Shown here one piece after another: positions 21,562 through 31,714 of a DNA stretch of 64,000 nt (its first letter is position 1; each line of letters begins with the position of its first letter). Origin of the DNA: Dichetophora obliterata. Its lineage: Eukaryota > Arthropoda > Insecta > Diptera > Sciomyzidae. Both the position numbers and the translations under genes were made by a program. A model generated the notes under the pieces. It searched no databases. It was not told the origin of the DNA and saw nothing but the letters and a program-made list of their open reading frames with translations. Location: the NCBI GenBank assembly GCA_963920525.1, contig OY986435.1, positions 225,153,293 through 225,217,292 of the forward strand. Direction: 5' to 3'.

Positions 21562-23369
21562 GAATTTCATTAGATCTTTTCTGAATTTCATTCGATATAT
21601 TCTGAAAATTAATTGATCTTTTCTGAATTTTAAATGATCTTTTCGGGATATCAATTGACATTTTTTTAATTTAATTTCAATTGGAAATGGTGCTTTTTTA
21701 TGAATGAAATCATTCGAATTTGAAAAACTAATAAAACGATTTTCCCCCATCAGTCTAAATAAAGTAATTGCGACTATTTAAAGGTAAAGTAGCCCTTTTC
21801 AATCTAAGCTTTTTTTGAAACGATTTTAAGCTAAAACGATTAATTTTAGTTGGAATTCATAAACAGAATTTTCTCATCTTGTTTGAAGATTTTCCATAAA
21901 ATTCCTTTTTTTTAAATAAAAAAAATACACTTTTTTTAAATAGCCTTCTTTCCATTTTTCCTTTTTTGATTTTTTTTTTTTAATTTATTTACCCTTTGTC
22001 TATGAATCTGCTTTCAAATATTTCAAAATGTCTATCTCTTCCATAAAGTGGAGGAACAAAAAAAAAATAGATACAAAACATCACCAATAGCATTCCGTAG
22101 CTGGAAAAATTTTAATCAACTCAGCACGTTTCTGTACTATAGTCATAGTTATTTTAAAATTAAAAATATTTCTGGCACATTAGTGCCATTTATGAATTAA
22201 CGCTGACCTGTCTTGAAAATTCAATTTATTTTGTTGCTCTGCTGCAAATAAAGTCAATTTGTTTGCTTAAGAAAATGATAAACAAAAGCCAAAACGAAAA
22301 CTAAACCAAGCAACTCAGCATGATACGCATAAATCTGTTGATCAAAAAATAAATACAAAGGCAGTTATAGCAGAAGAAGAAAGAGATTTGTCGGCCTAAC
22401 AAGCTATTAACTAACATCTTTAATGAAATAATGGTAGTCTCAGTGCACATAACCAGGGAATTAACATCGACTCAGCTAAGAATCGTAATGCGAGACACAT
22501 GTATCCAAAAAGGATCCTTTCATCACCCCACTATAACTTTCATCACTCCAATCAACTATATGCATGGCCGACTTTACTATTTCAGGAAAAACTCGAAAAA
22601 GTATTCAAGCTTAGCTGCAGTTAAATTAAATTAGAGCCGAACATGGTTTCTATGGTTGAAGCCTTAGTTTTACGAAATAATGTGCCAACTTTATTGAGTG
22701 CTTAAAAAAGTGTGTTAGTTTTTGTATGCATGCAGCATATCAGCCACAATAGAAACACAAAGACAAAGACACAAAAGCAACCCTATTCTTGCATATTGTC
22801 TGGGGGACCGTTTATATGATGATGTAAAAGGTTTGAAAAAATGTCAAATAATTTACAAAAGAAAAGAAGTTCAAGGTTGCGACAGTTTTTTCATGGGGTC
22901 ACTTTTTGTCTATGGTTACAAACGACAGCGAAGAGTTGACAAAATTTACTGTTTATTTATTCTGGGATTTTGTCGCAGCTTATTAAAATGCTGTGGTAAC
23001 AATTTGAGCAACAAGCTCCAAGTTGCAGCCTACAAAATTGTGAAGCAAAGTAGCGCTACATTGAAAGAAAATTTTAAATTGAAAGAAATAACTGGATAAA
23101 ATTTCTTAACGGAGTGAGTTTTCTGAGAAAACTGAAAAGATGTAAAATTTAAAATAATGCCCTTAAATGCCAAGATTTGCAAGTGCAATTTCTTTACATT
23201 ATTATCAATTACGGCGTAAATGGGCATACATTTGCTGCTGACACTTACGTTTTTATTGTTATTTTATCGATGGGAGCAACCGACATCGTAGTCAAAAATT
23301 TTCATTGGATGGCTTTTAAGGTTATGATATAAGAAAAATACTAAACGTGTCACATGGTAAGTATCTACA
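21562..23369. other. No gene recognised
   Basis: Immediately after the hexamer array the words 'gatcttttctgaatttca' and 'cgatatattctgaaaattaa' repeat loosely (21571-21650). The rest, including an open frame around 22730-23098 that has no suitable ATG, shows no family resemblance. Confidence 0.45.
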
Positions 23370-24354
23370 TTAGGGCGGGTTGATTTTTTAATTTGTAAAT
23401 TGTATAGCAAAAACGTAAACTACATAAAATTCTCAGAAAATTCTTCGAAGAAACCATGTATCTAAAATAAAATCCTAATCCGCGCCTTTCGACTTGAAAA
23501 TTTATATGCCCTCTTTTCTACACTCAAAATTTTTTTACATTAAAAAAATATTCACCCAAGTAATAAAGTCTGTATATAATTTTATATTTAATATTTTTAT
23601 AAGGAACATAGATAAACAATTCTTATTTTATAATGCAAATAAAAACAAACAAAAGAAGTATTTTCACTTAAACAATATTTCAGTAATTTTTCAGTAATTT
23701 TTTTACCATAAACAAATTTTGTGTCAATAAAACAAATGAGGTCTTTAATACATACAAAGAAGCAATTATAGAATACAAAGAAAACTTTACTTATTAATTA
23801 TATGTTAATTTTGTTAAGTCTTTTTTACTCTCCATTCTAGGTACTTTGGAATGATTTTCTATAGTTACTACTATTTGATCTATACTTCTATAGATCAAAT
23901 AAACTGGATAAGAGGTCATATTTTTTTTCTGTTTTAAGAAGTATATTTTGCATATTTTTTTACAAAAAAAAAAATATTTTTTCAATTATTCTTTGTTTTT
24001 TGTAAAACGCTGTTTAAGTAAATCGTGTTCTAACTATTTTTCATATAGAACGCAAATAAGAGGAGATGCAAATTGGTGCTCAACTGCTTTTTTGATAATT
24101 GAATATTTTGATTAGCCTCAAAACTAAACCAGTATTGCATAAAATATAATATAATAAAACATAATATATTTAAAAAAAAAAAATTTTTAGCAAAAGAAGA
24201 GGAAAAAAATTTCAAGTCGAGAGGCGCGGATTAGGGTTTGATTTTAGACCTATGGTTTCTTCGGAGAATTTTCTTAGAATTTTATGTAGACTACGTTTTT
24301 GCTATACGATTTTTCATTTTTTTTTTTTCATCCATACAAATCAACCCGCCCTAA
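23370..24354. mobile_element. Non-autonomous element with ~135-bp TIRs, 985 bp
   Basis: Starts TTAGGGCGGGTTGATTT and ends AAATCAACCCGCCCTAA. The arms stay recognisable inward through 'gcaaaaacgta', 'ctacataaaattct', 'cttcgaagaaacca', 'aatccgcgcc' and 'cgacttgaaa'. The centre holds a small hairpin ATTTGATCTATA/TATAGATCAAAT near 23874-23900. There is no transposase ORF. Flanks do not show a clear target duplication. Confidence 0.8.
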
Positions 24355-25989
24355 TTTACATACATGTTTCAAAAATTTAACAGTCTTACAAAAATGTCTG
24401 CCAAAATTTAGAATGACTAACTAAGTTAGGCAAAAGTGGGCGTTAGATTAACAAAACACTAAAAAAAATACTCTTATCCTGGATAAACAAGTTGGAATAA
24501 ACTGAATATTTTAACAAAAGTCTAAGTCAAAGAGCAGTTCACTAGCATAAGAGTGAGCATGATTTCGTTAAAGCGGTAAAGAACAAAAATATATAACTTA
24601 AATATTAAACAGTTTTACAACTTTATCCAGTTTATCTTGGTCATATTGGTCCGTAGTGTATTTTGTAAGAAAAATGTACATTTTTCAATGAGTTAAAATT
24701 AATAATTGCTGTTATTTCAAGATATATAAAATTTATTTGAATTTTTTCAAAATAGGTGTTTGCACAAAACATGTATAGATGCAATACATATGTTTTTGCA
24801 TATGGATGTTAAGAGAAACAAAATTTAAAAAAATCAAAGAATGATTTGTGCTAGGGATCGATGGATCTGCTCCATCATATTCATCATAATCTTTCGATTC
24901 AGCAGGTTATTTGTATTACTTCAAGTAACACGACTTACATGAACGAGCATAATGCAATAGTCAAGAAGGTATCAAGCAGTCATCACACACAGCAGACGTT
25001 TAATTATCATTTGTTTTGCTGTCACACTTAAATGCTTCGCTTTTACGTTGTGGTTTGTTAGCCTGGTGAAAACAGTGAATCTGCAAAATCGCTATCATCT
25101 TCAATGTCCAAAAACGCTATCGAATTGACAAACTCGGATAGCTCTTCTTCTGATTGAAAATCATGAATTCAACAACGTTTTGAACAATAAACAGAAAATA
25201 CTATAACAAAAACATTTCTATGGAGTTTCACGTTTGCTCAATTTCGAGATCCCGGTTTCTGACGGTTTCATGAAGAAGCAACCAAAAATGCGAAAAAATC
25301 CACAAAAATAAAACAGATTTTTTTTCATTCCAAACACTCACAATAGCTCATGGACACAACACTAAAGATGGAAATATTTTTTCAACATCGATTTCGACGG
25401 TTTACCAAAAAATAATATTTTGATAACGTGCTATTTCACAAAACTATTTTTTCGAGATTGCGTTCACCTACTGAGCACACCGCAAAGAAATTAAGTTTGT
25501 TTCAATTGGCACTCGTTGCAAACAGCGGTGCATACATGAAATACCATTTTGAGAGTGAAAGAGGATTACAGTCGGTTGGATCCTGGCGGTACCAGTGGGT
25601 CATTTAGGGTCACAAAACATTTGTCTTGTTTTAACATTTGTCTGTAAACATATAAAAAAGAACAAAAGATATAACGCAAATACTAAACGACACACAGTTG
25701 GAGTATTTGGGAGCGAAACTGTAGATTAATTACAAAAATAAGTTCGAAGGTACGCACTGATATTTGGTACCAGATTAAAGACAATCAAACTCTGCATCAC
25801 TAAGTGAAAGAAATGTTGCAAAATATTTTACCGTTTACTCCCAATGCTCTTTGAAAGTTGAGTTTTTTTTCTGTTTACGTGCCCGTTGTGATAAGAGTGA
25901 TTTTTTCTTCATATTCAAGATTTTTTATTCAATATTTAATGCCAAAATTTTAAATAAAGTCAAATGGAACCCACTTGCTTAGGTATTTT
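24355..25989. other. No intact gene; possible acidic piggyBac N-terminal scrap
   Basis: Around 25060-25170 (minus) a short frame reads QSEEELSEFVNSIAFLDIED then DSDFADSLF, an acidic stretch like the N-termini of piggyBac-type transposases. It has no partner domain, so it stays tentative. At 25740-25870 is a 5' part of the dispersed repeat seen at 5.8-6.0 kb. Confidence 0.3.
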
Positions 25990-26007
25990 TTAACCCTTTG
26001 ACGACCA

Positions 26008-26027
26008 ATGGGACACCGGTGTCCCAT
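26008..26027. promoter_or_regulatory. Outer 20-bp palindrome beside the left TIR
   Basis: ATGGGACACCGGTGTCCCAT is a perfect palindrome directly after TIR-GACCA. It shares the TTGACGACCAATGGGACA context with the inner palindromes. A transposase-binding site is the natural guess. The right terminus lacks it. Confidence 0.6.
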
Positions 26028-26337
26028 TTACCTTTTTATTTTTCCTGAAAAAACTACTGGACCTATTTTTCTCAAATACGTATTATTTAACAGGGAATAA
26101 ATGTGGCTTTAAAAAAGTTTTTAATTTTTTAGTGTAGGTGCATCCCTCTGCCTACTAGACCACCCCAAAGTAGAAAAATCTTAACTTTTTTCCATCTATT
26201 TTCTTGCTGCAATATAATGGAGGGTTATGGAGCTACAGGTCTAAAATTTTGACAGAAGTTGTGGACAACCTTATTCTTTCCAACAACCACAAAAAAAAAA
26301 GATGGTGCACTTCGACCACCCACACCATCAACCAATC

Positions 26338-26379
26338 TGATGGGACATATATGTCCCATTGGTCGTCAACGGTAAAAAT
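26338..26379 (-). repeat. Left inner inverted repeat with palindrome
   Basis: ATGGGACATATATGTCCCAT (26340-26359), then TGGTCGTCAACGGTAAAAAT. Its reverse complement occurs at 29963-30004 with about one mismatch over 42 bp. It is located ~345 bp inside the left end. Confidence 0.85.
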
Positions 26380-26897
26380 CTAAGAACTTTTATAATTTTG
26401 TTCACGAGTTCTTTTATTAGTAAAAAAAAAAACAATTTGGCTTACATTTTGAATTATTACATGAAAAGTCATTTTTTGTGATACATTTCAAAACAATTTC
26501 TTTCATTATTGAAGAAAAATGGTTTTTTGCATATGGCACAAATAGAATTTGTTCGATTTTCCTTGCCTTGTTTGGAGCAGACAATACATCTCTTACGTCC
26601 GGTTTCACTTTTGCAAAGATAATGGCCGGACAGTGTGGGGACTTGCGCAAGTTTGACTCGTTTAGATCCCTCTGTTACAGAAGTAGGTGGTGGTCTCTTG
26701 CGACTGCTGAACGAATCGATCAATTGAGTAGCCAGCTGCGCACGGAATTCCAATGCACTGACAGAAAATGGATCATTATTCGATGTCGAGATTTTGTTGT
26801 AAACAATGTATGCATTATGCACACTCAAATCAAAAAGATCATAGAAAAGACGCAAGTAGAATTTGGTTTTTGATTTGCGATCGTGTTCGTAGTAGGA

Positions 26898-26962
26898 CTT
26901 AAATAAAATAAAAATACAAATTAGAATTTAATTTTTGGCCAAAAAAAGAAAAATCGACCAAC
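26898..26962 (-). other. Probable 65-bp intron in the transposase gene
   Basis: On the minus strand the sequence runs ...GATCAAAAAAAG|GTTGGT ... TTTATTTAAG|TCCTACTACGAA. Splicing joins the GGVDLMDQ motif to SYYEHDRKSKTKFYLRLFYD in phase 0, as expected for piggyBac proteins. Read unspliced, the frame hits a stop within the intron. Confidence 0.7.
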
Positions 26963-28091
26963 CTTTTTTTGATCCATTAGATCCACTCCGCCCATTCCTT
27001 TATTGTAGTGCTGAATTGCAACTGGACATTTGACATCGATCTTTGTGGCGGATCCAGCTTGGCGTCGTCTTACGTTGACTGATTCAAGAGGGGGTAGAAA
27101 ATTAGATCCCAAAAATACGGCACGATTGTCCATCCACTTCAGCACGGCCACACCATTATCTACCATGCACTGGAATTCGCCACGCTTGAATTAATTGTCT
27201 CCATCAAATTTAGGCATTTGTTTACGGTTGGAGCGAAGAGTGCCACAGGCTCTCATGTCTCTCTCTTTTAGCGTGTAAAGCAATTTCGGATTGTTGAAAA
27301 AATTATCGATATACAATTCAATACCCATGCCATCGAGATCTTCCGCCATATCCAGAACAATTGACTCGCCAATGCCTATTTCTTTTTGCGATTTCTTGCC
27401 TGTGTATATGTCAAATTTGTGAAGGTAACCAGTCGCCGAGTCACATCGGCACCACAATTTAAATCCCCATGAAATTGGTTTATCCTTCATGTACTGCTTC
27501 ATTATGTTACGTCCTTTGCATTTTACCATATGTTCATCGATGGCTTGGCACTTGGTCTCGCACATTGCATTCGCGAATGCTTTGTTGAAATGAATGATTA
27601 TTGGCCGAATTTTGTACGCTCGATCGTACGATGGATTATCTCGAGATGGCTGTTCAACATTGTTGCTAAAATGTAAACAAGAGCGAATTTCTTCGAATCT
27701 TTTTCGGCACATTACATTTGAAATAAGTGGCACTGAGTAAATGGGCAATGTCGACCAGTATAGCCTAGTGTCTGGGAGACGGTGAATTGTCATGCACAAA
27801 ATAATGCCCAAAAATGCCTCCAATTCAGCCAAAGAAATCAAGAAAACTTTGCCTTTTTGCTCAGCGTATATTTCCGACTGTCGCTTGATCAATTTAAGCA
27901 TTGTATCTAGGTTGGAAACTGCACTAAACACATCGTAAACACTCGGCACGCCACTGTCGGGTGCAGCAATTGGCAACAAGACTTTTCCGTATTCGAAATC
28001 TGGATCAGTAAACTTTGGTAGAGTGTAGTTAGCCTCCGCATTTTTCCACTTGAAAGTTACTGGTTCAGTTGTTGGTAGCTTCTCGCATGTA

Positions 28092-29379
28092 TTGGGGGTT
28101 GGAATTAGTTTTAAAGGTTTTCTAAGAGATGGCGTAACTATCAATAGATCGCATCGCGCACACCTGTGACTATATTCATTTCAAAGCACATTGTCTAAGC
28201 TTCATTTTTCAGTATGTGTCATTCCACTGAAGTGTAAACAACATATATTTTTTTTCTCTGTGAACATGTCGACTTTCGTTCCAACAAAACGCAATTTGCG
28301 GGAAGGTTTACTTTTGTGCTTCCATTTGAAGAAAAAAGCGGTTGAAGCACAACGCACGCTTACTGAGGCTTACGGGGACTATGCTCCATCGATTTCTACT
28401 TGTGAGTACTGGTTCCGTCGGTTTAAAAGTGGTGATTTTGATACGGAAGACAAAGAGCGTCCGGGCCAGCCGAAAAAGTTTGAAGATGAGGAATTGGAGG
28501 CTTTGCTCGATGAAGACCCGTGTCAAACCCTTCAAGAATTGTCAGAATCATTGGGAGTCGACTTATCAACGGTCGGCAAACGCTTGAAGGCCATGGGAAT
28601 GATTCAAAAGCAAGGAAATTGGGTGCCGTACCAGTTGAAGCCGAGAGACGTTGAACGGCGATTTTGCATGTGCGAACAACTGCTTCAACGGCATAAAAGG
28701 AAGAGTTTTTTGCATCGTATTGTCACTGGCGATGAAAAGTGGATCCATTACGATAATCCTAAGCGAAAAAAATCGTGGGGACCACCCGGCCATGCATCAA
28801 CATCGAGGGCCAAGCCGAATATTCATGGCGCCAAGCTTATGCTGTGTATTTGGTGGGATCAGAAGGGTGTCGTGTACTATGAGCTGCTAAAACCTAACGA
28901 AACCATCACTGGGGAACGCTACCAACAACAATTGATGCAATTGAGCCGAGCATTAAAGGTTAAACGGCCGGAATATGCCAAAAGACACGACAAAGTGGTT
29001 TTTCAATATGACAACGCACGGCCACATGTTGCAAGAACCGTCAAGGAAACGTTGGAGGCGCTGAATTGGGATGTGCTACCCCACCCGCCTTATAGCCCAG
29101 ACATAGCCCCTTCCGACTACCACCTATTCAGATCGATGACGCATGGCTTGGCTGAGCAGCGCTTCACTTCTTACGAGGATACCAAAAAATGGGTCGATTC
29201 GTGGATTGCCTCAAAAGACGAATCGTTCTTCCGGCGCGGAATCCATATGCTGCCAGAAAGATGGGAAAATGTTGTAGTTAACGATGGACAATACTTTGAA
29301 TAATATACATTGCACCGTTGTTTCTAAATAAATGCTTAAAAACCGAAAAAAAACCTTTAAAATTAATTACAACCCCCAA
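28092..29379 (+). mobile_element. Mariner transposon, 1288 bp, apparently intact
   Basis: TIRs of about 30 bp: left TTGGGGGTTGGAATTAGTTT continuing TAAAGGTTTT; right end is the inverse with a few changes (TTGGGGGTTGTAATTAATTT). TA is present on both sides (28090-28091 and 29380-29381). It carries one full-length transposase gene and sits inside the piggyBac-like transposase gene in the opposite orientation. Confidence 0.96.
28266..29303 (+). CDS. Mariner transposase, 345 aa, DD34D
   Basis: Cut-and-paste transposase acting on the flanking TIRs at TA sites. The ATG at 28266 gives MSTFVPTKRNLREGLLLCFH and 345 residues, the length of Mos1 transposase. The N-terminal helix-turn-helix pair spans roughly residues 1-110; a WVPYQL linker motif follows at about 120. 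The catalytic Asp residues are at 156 (VTGDEKW), 249 (QYDNARPH) and 284 (APSDYHLF), with 34 residues between the last two, all matching Mos1 positions. No stop or frameshift was found. An AATAAA lies at 29327-29332. Open ORF, matching TIRs and clean TA duplication suggest a recent, possibly active copy. Subfamily was not assigned. Confidence 0.96.
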   Translation: MSTFVPTKRNLREGLLLCFHLKKKAVEAQRTLTEAYGDYAPSISTCEYWFRRFKSGDFDTEDKERPGQPKKFEDEELEALLDEDPCQTLQELSESLGVDLSTVGKRLKAMGMIQKQGNWVPYQLKPRDVERRFCMCEQLLQRHKRKSFLHRIVTGDEKWIHYDNPKRKKSWGPPGHASTSRAKPNIHGAKLMLCIWWDQKGVVYYELLKPNETITGERYQQQLMQLSRALKVKRPEYAKRHDKVVFQYDNARPHVARTVKETLEALNWDVLPHPPYSPDIAPSDYHLFRSMTHGLAEQRFTSYEDTKKWVDSWIASKDESFFRRGIHMLPERWENVVVNDGQYFE

Positions 29380-29962
29380 TAACTTGCGGTAGTGTTGCTG
29401 ACTTTTCACGCACAGCAGCGCTAGTCGACGGTTGTTCATTCTCAGCAAGGATATCATCGATTACGATTTCTGTTCCGGGCTGTAGGGTGGCAGCATCCTC
29501 CTCAAGAAAAGCAATATCTTCTTCATCCAACTCTATAGCACGTTCATCGTCATCGCTATCATCGACATTCAGCAATTGAATAATTTGTTCCTCAGTGAGG
29601 TAGAAACGGCGCGATCTCATTGTGTAACTGCAAAATTGAACCGACAATATTTCTGAAGCACGAACCAAAAAAGGCAAGTCACTTACCAAAATTTTATGAA
29701 ATTCCAAACAATTTGATATGAAGGACTGTTTTTCACTTTTTAAAACGCTCGCGTTTAACAACTACTTTTTCTGACTGAACGAGACACGTACAATATATAC
29801 AATAATGAGAATAAAAGAACCCACAAACAGTAAACAAAAAAAAACCAAAACGAAAAAACAAAACAAAAAATGCAGTAAGCTTTGCATTTTTAGCATTCAA
29901 ATTTGAATTAGACCGTGTTTTTGCATTTTTGCATTACCAACGTAAAAAAAAATGGTTCATAA

Positions 29963-30004
29963 ATTTTTACCGTTGACGACCAATGGGACATATATGTCCC
30001 ATGA
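29963..30004 (+). repeat. Right inner inverted repeat with palindrome
   Basis: TTTTTACCGTTGACGACCAA followed by TGGGACATATATGTCCCAT (29984-30002). Mirror of 26338-26379. It lies ~130 bp inside the right end, so spacing to the terminus is asymmetric (about 345 bp on the left), as reported for piggyBac-type ends in general. Confidence 0.85.
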
Positions 30005-30139
30005 TTTTTCACACCTTTGCAGGTGGAATTCTTTTTTTTTCGCATCACCTTTGTTTAGTAACATGAGGTCTCTGAATACGAATCCGGTGTCAGATTTTTA
30101 AATTTCCCAGCGGTTCAGGAGCGGTCGTCAAAGGGTTAA

Positions 30140-30659
30140 ACAATGTGTTTGTTTTTTTTTTTTTTTGTGGAAAAGTAATGTTAAATAGTTTTGTTTGTTT
30201 TTCTCCAGTAACCTTAAAAATGTGCGTATATTGACATGAAATCATTTTCGGCTAACTGAAAAAGGTAAACAAAATAACTGCAATCAATATAAACTAAATA
30301 AACAAGATCTTTGAATTGTTTTTGTTTTCATTATTAATTTAAGATTAACTGGTGTATACCCTACATTGCTGGTAACGTCATATTGGTTTTGCATATGAAA
30401 ATGCTTATGTTTATTCTTTATTGCTTATTACATATTACGTTTATTTGTTCTATCTACTTATAAGTCAGCGATAGTGTTGTTAAAATTATTGGCTCCGAAG
30501 GTGTAATAAATAATACATAAAAAGCTTCACACGCTATATTTTTCTTTTCTCGGAACGACTACAAATTTTCTTTTTATATCTCGTCAAGCCATGTAAGACA
30601 TAATGAAAAAATCTTGCAGTGATGCATTTAACATCAAATTTAACTTTTTAAGTAAAGAA
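30140..30659. other. No gene recognised
   Basis: AT-rich spacer outside the piggyBac-like element. Confidence 0.4.
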
Positions 30660-31315
30660 ATTATGAAACGGACTGCAGGATTGTATCAAATTTCAAACTC
30701 AGAATGCATATTAAAAATTAAAAATTTAGTGTAGAATTTCAAGTCCATATAAATTTTTGTGGAATTTTAAAAGATTTTATAGTTTTGATAAAGTCACTTC
30801 CTATAAGAAGTAGGAGTGATTTTTACACTATTGGGTGGAATTTCATTCTTAGAGTGCATATTAAAAATCAAGGCTCATATGCAATATTTCAGATACATAC
30901 ATTAAGTTTTGTGGAGTTTAAAGAGATTTTACAGTTTAAATAAAGGTACTTTATGTGGGAGGTAGGCGTGGACTTTACTCGATTTGGCTTAATTTCATAC
31001 TTCGGGTGCATATTGAATATCAAATCTTATGTGCAAAATTGTGAATACCTACATTAAGTTTTATTGAGTTTAAAGACAAAGTTACAGTTTTGATAAAGTT
31101 ATGTTGTATGGGAGGTAAGCGTGGTTTTCATCCAATTGGGTTCATTATTTAATTTGTTCTTCAGTTTGTTGATACAAGCCTAATTACCGAATTTTATTAC
31201 GATAGCTTTCAAATTACGGCTGTTATCGTGTCGCAAGGCAGACAGATGGACAGACGGACAGACGGATATACAATTTTTTTTCTTATTTGGACCAATTCCA
31301 ACTTAAAAAAAAGTA
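30660..31315 (+). repeat. Dispersed repeat with internal ~130-bp tandem units
   Basis: 'cagttttgataaagt', 'ggaggtaggcgtgg' and 'tgcatattaaaaatcaa' type phrases recur about every 130 bp through 31150 (three to four units). The block ends in GACAGATGGACAGACGGACA words. It is the longest copy of the family seen also at 1-130, 6230-6545 and 56140-56400. Confidence 0.6.
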
Positions 31316-31714
31316 AAAAAGGGTTCAATACTCCACTGTGCGACGTATGTAAAGAAGAAATCATTGTACATGTATAAAATATTCACATATAAAGCATGTT
31401 TTCGCATGCATGTTAGGTTGTCCCAAACGGAAAATTTTTTTATTTCATAGATGCTCAATCTTTGTTTAAAAGCTTATGGGGTAAAAATTTTTTTGAGATT
31501 TTTTTCAGATTATTATAATGAGGTTTAGAGGCTGCTAATTGAATTTTTCCTAAAATCAGGTTTTTCGGAGGTTTTTACCAAAAAACTTATTCCAAAACTT
31601 ATTCAAAAATTCCTTACCAAAGCTTCAGCAAAAAAAAAATATTTTTATTTTTGGACACACTAATGTGTATGTCGCTACCTTAATATAGAAAGGCCCTAAC
31701 TCATTTTTTTTTAC
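31316..31714. other. No gene recognised
   Basis: Spacer. Contains 'gcatgcatgttaggttgtcc' but no supportable element. Confidence 0.4.

Larger units (their letters stand above)
26469..29620 (-). pseudogene. piggyBac-like transposase, split by mariner and one stop
   Basis: The gene runs from an ATG at 29618-29620 (MRSRRFYLTEEQIIQLLNVD, acidic N-terminus) to 29382, resumes at 28091 after the mariner and one TA copy, is spliced at a 65-bp intron and stops at 26469. These pieces sum to 599 codons including the stop, the usual size for the family. The DDD residues are present: IDEHMVK (Asp at 27536-27538), YIDNFFNN (27305-27307) and WMDNRAV (27128-27130). An in-frame TAA at 27191-27193 lies between the second and third Asp. 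The C-terminus keeps a cysteine-rich domain (CIVCSKQG, CAICKKPF, C..MYHKK). The reading frame is continuous across the mariner site. Confidence 0.92.
25994..30135 (-). mobile_element. piggyBac-like transposon interrupted by a mariner
   Basis: Ends are CCCTTTGACGACC (25994-26006) and GGTCGTCAAAGGG (30123-30135), a perfect 13-bp TIR, each bordered by TTAA (25990-25993 and 30136-30139), the piggyBac target. Without the 1290-bp mariner insert the element is about 2.85 kb. It carries one transposase gene on the minus strand, with a large palindrome near the left end and one palindrome inside each end. Confidence 0.95.

Noticed and set aside
20610..21573. Very long open frames (over 230 codons) on both strands
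   Set aside because: They are translations of the TTACCA hexamer in different phases (Ile-Thr, His-Tyr, Met-Val, Asn-Gly runs), not proteins.
22722..23099. 125-codon open frame
   Set aside because: It lacks an ATG near its start (it begins at TTG), and its residues resemble no family. Likely chance in AT-rich DNA.
26478..26873. Plus-strand 131-codon frame opposite the piggyBac-like gene
   Set aside because: It is the antisense shadow of the C-terminal exon, which itself shows the expected cysteine-rich domain.
28308..28890. Several frames overlapping the mariner gene
   Set aside because: Shadows of the 345-residue transposase in other frames.
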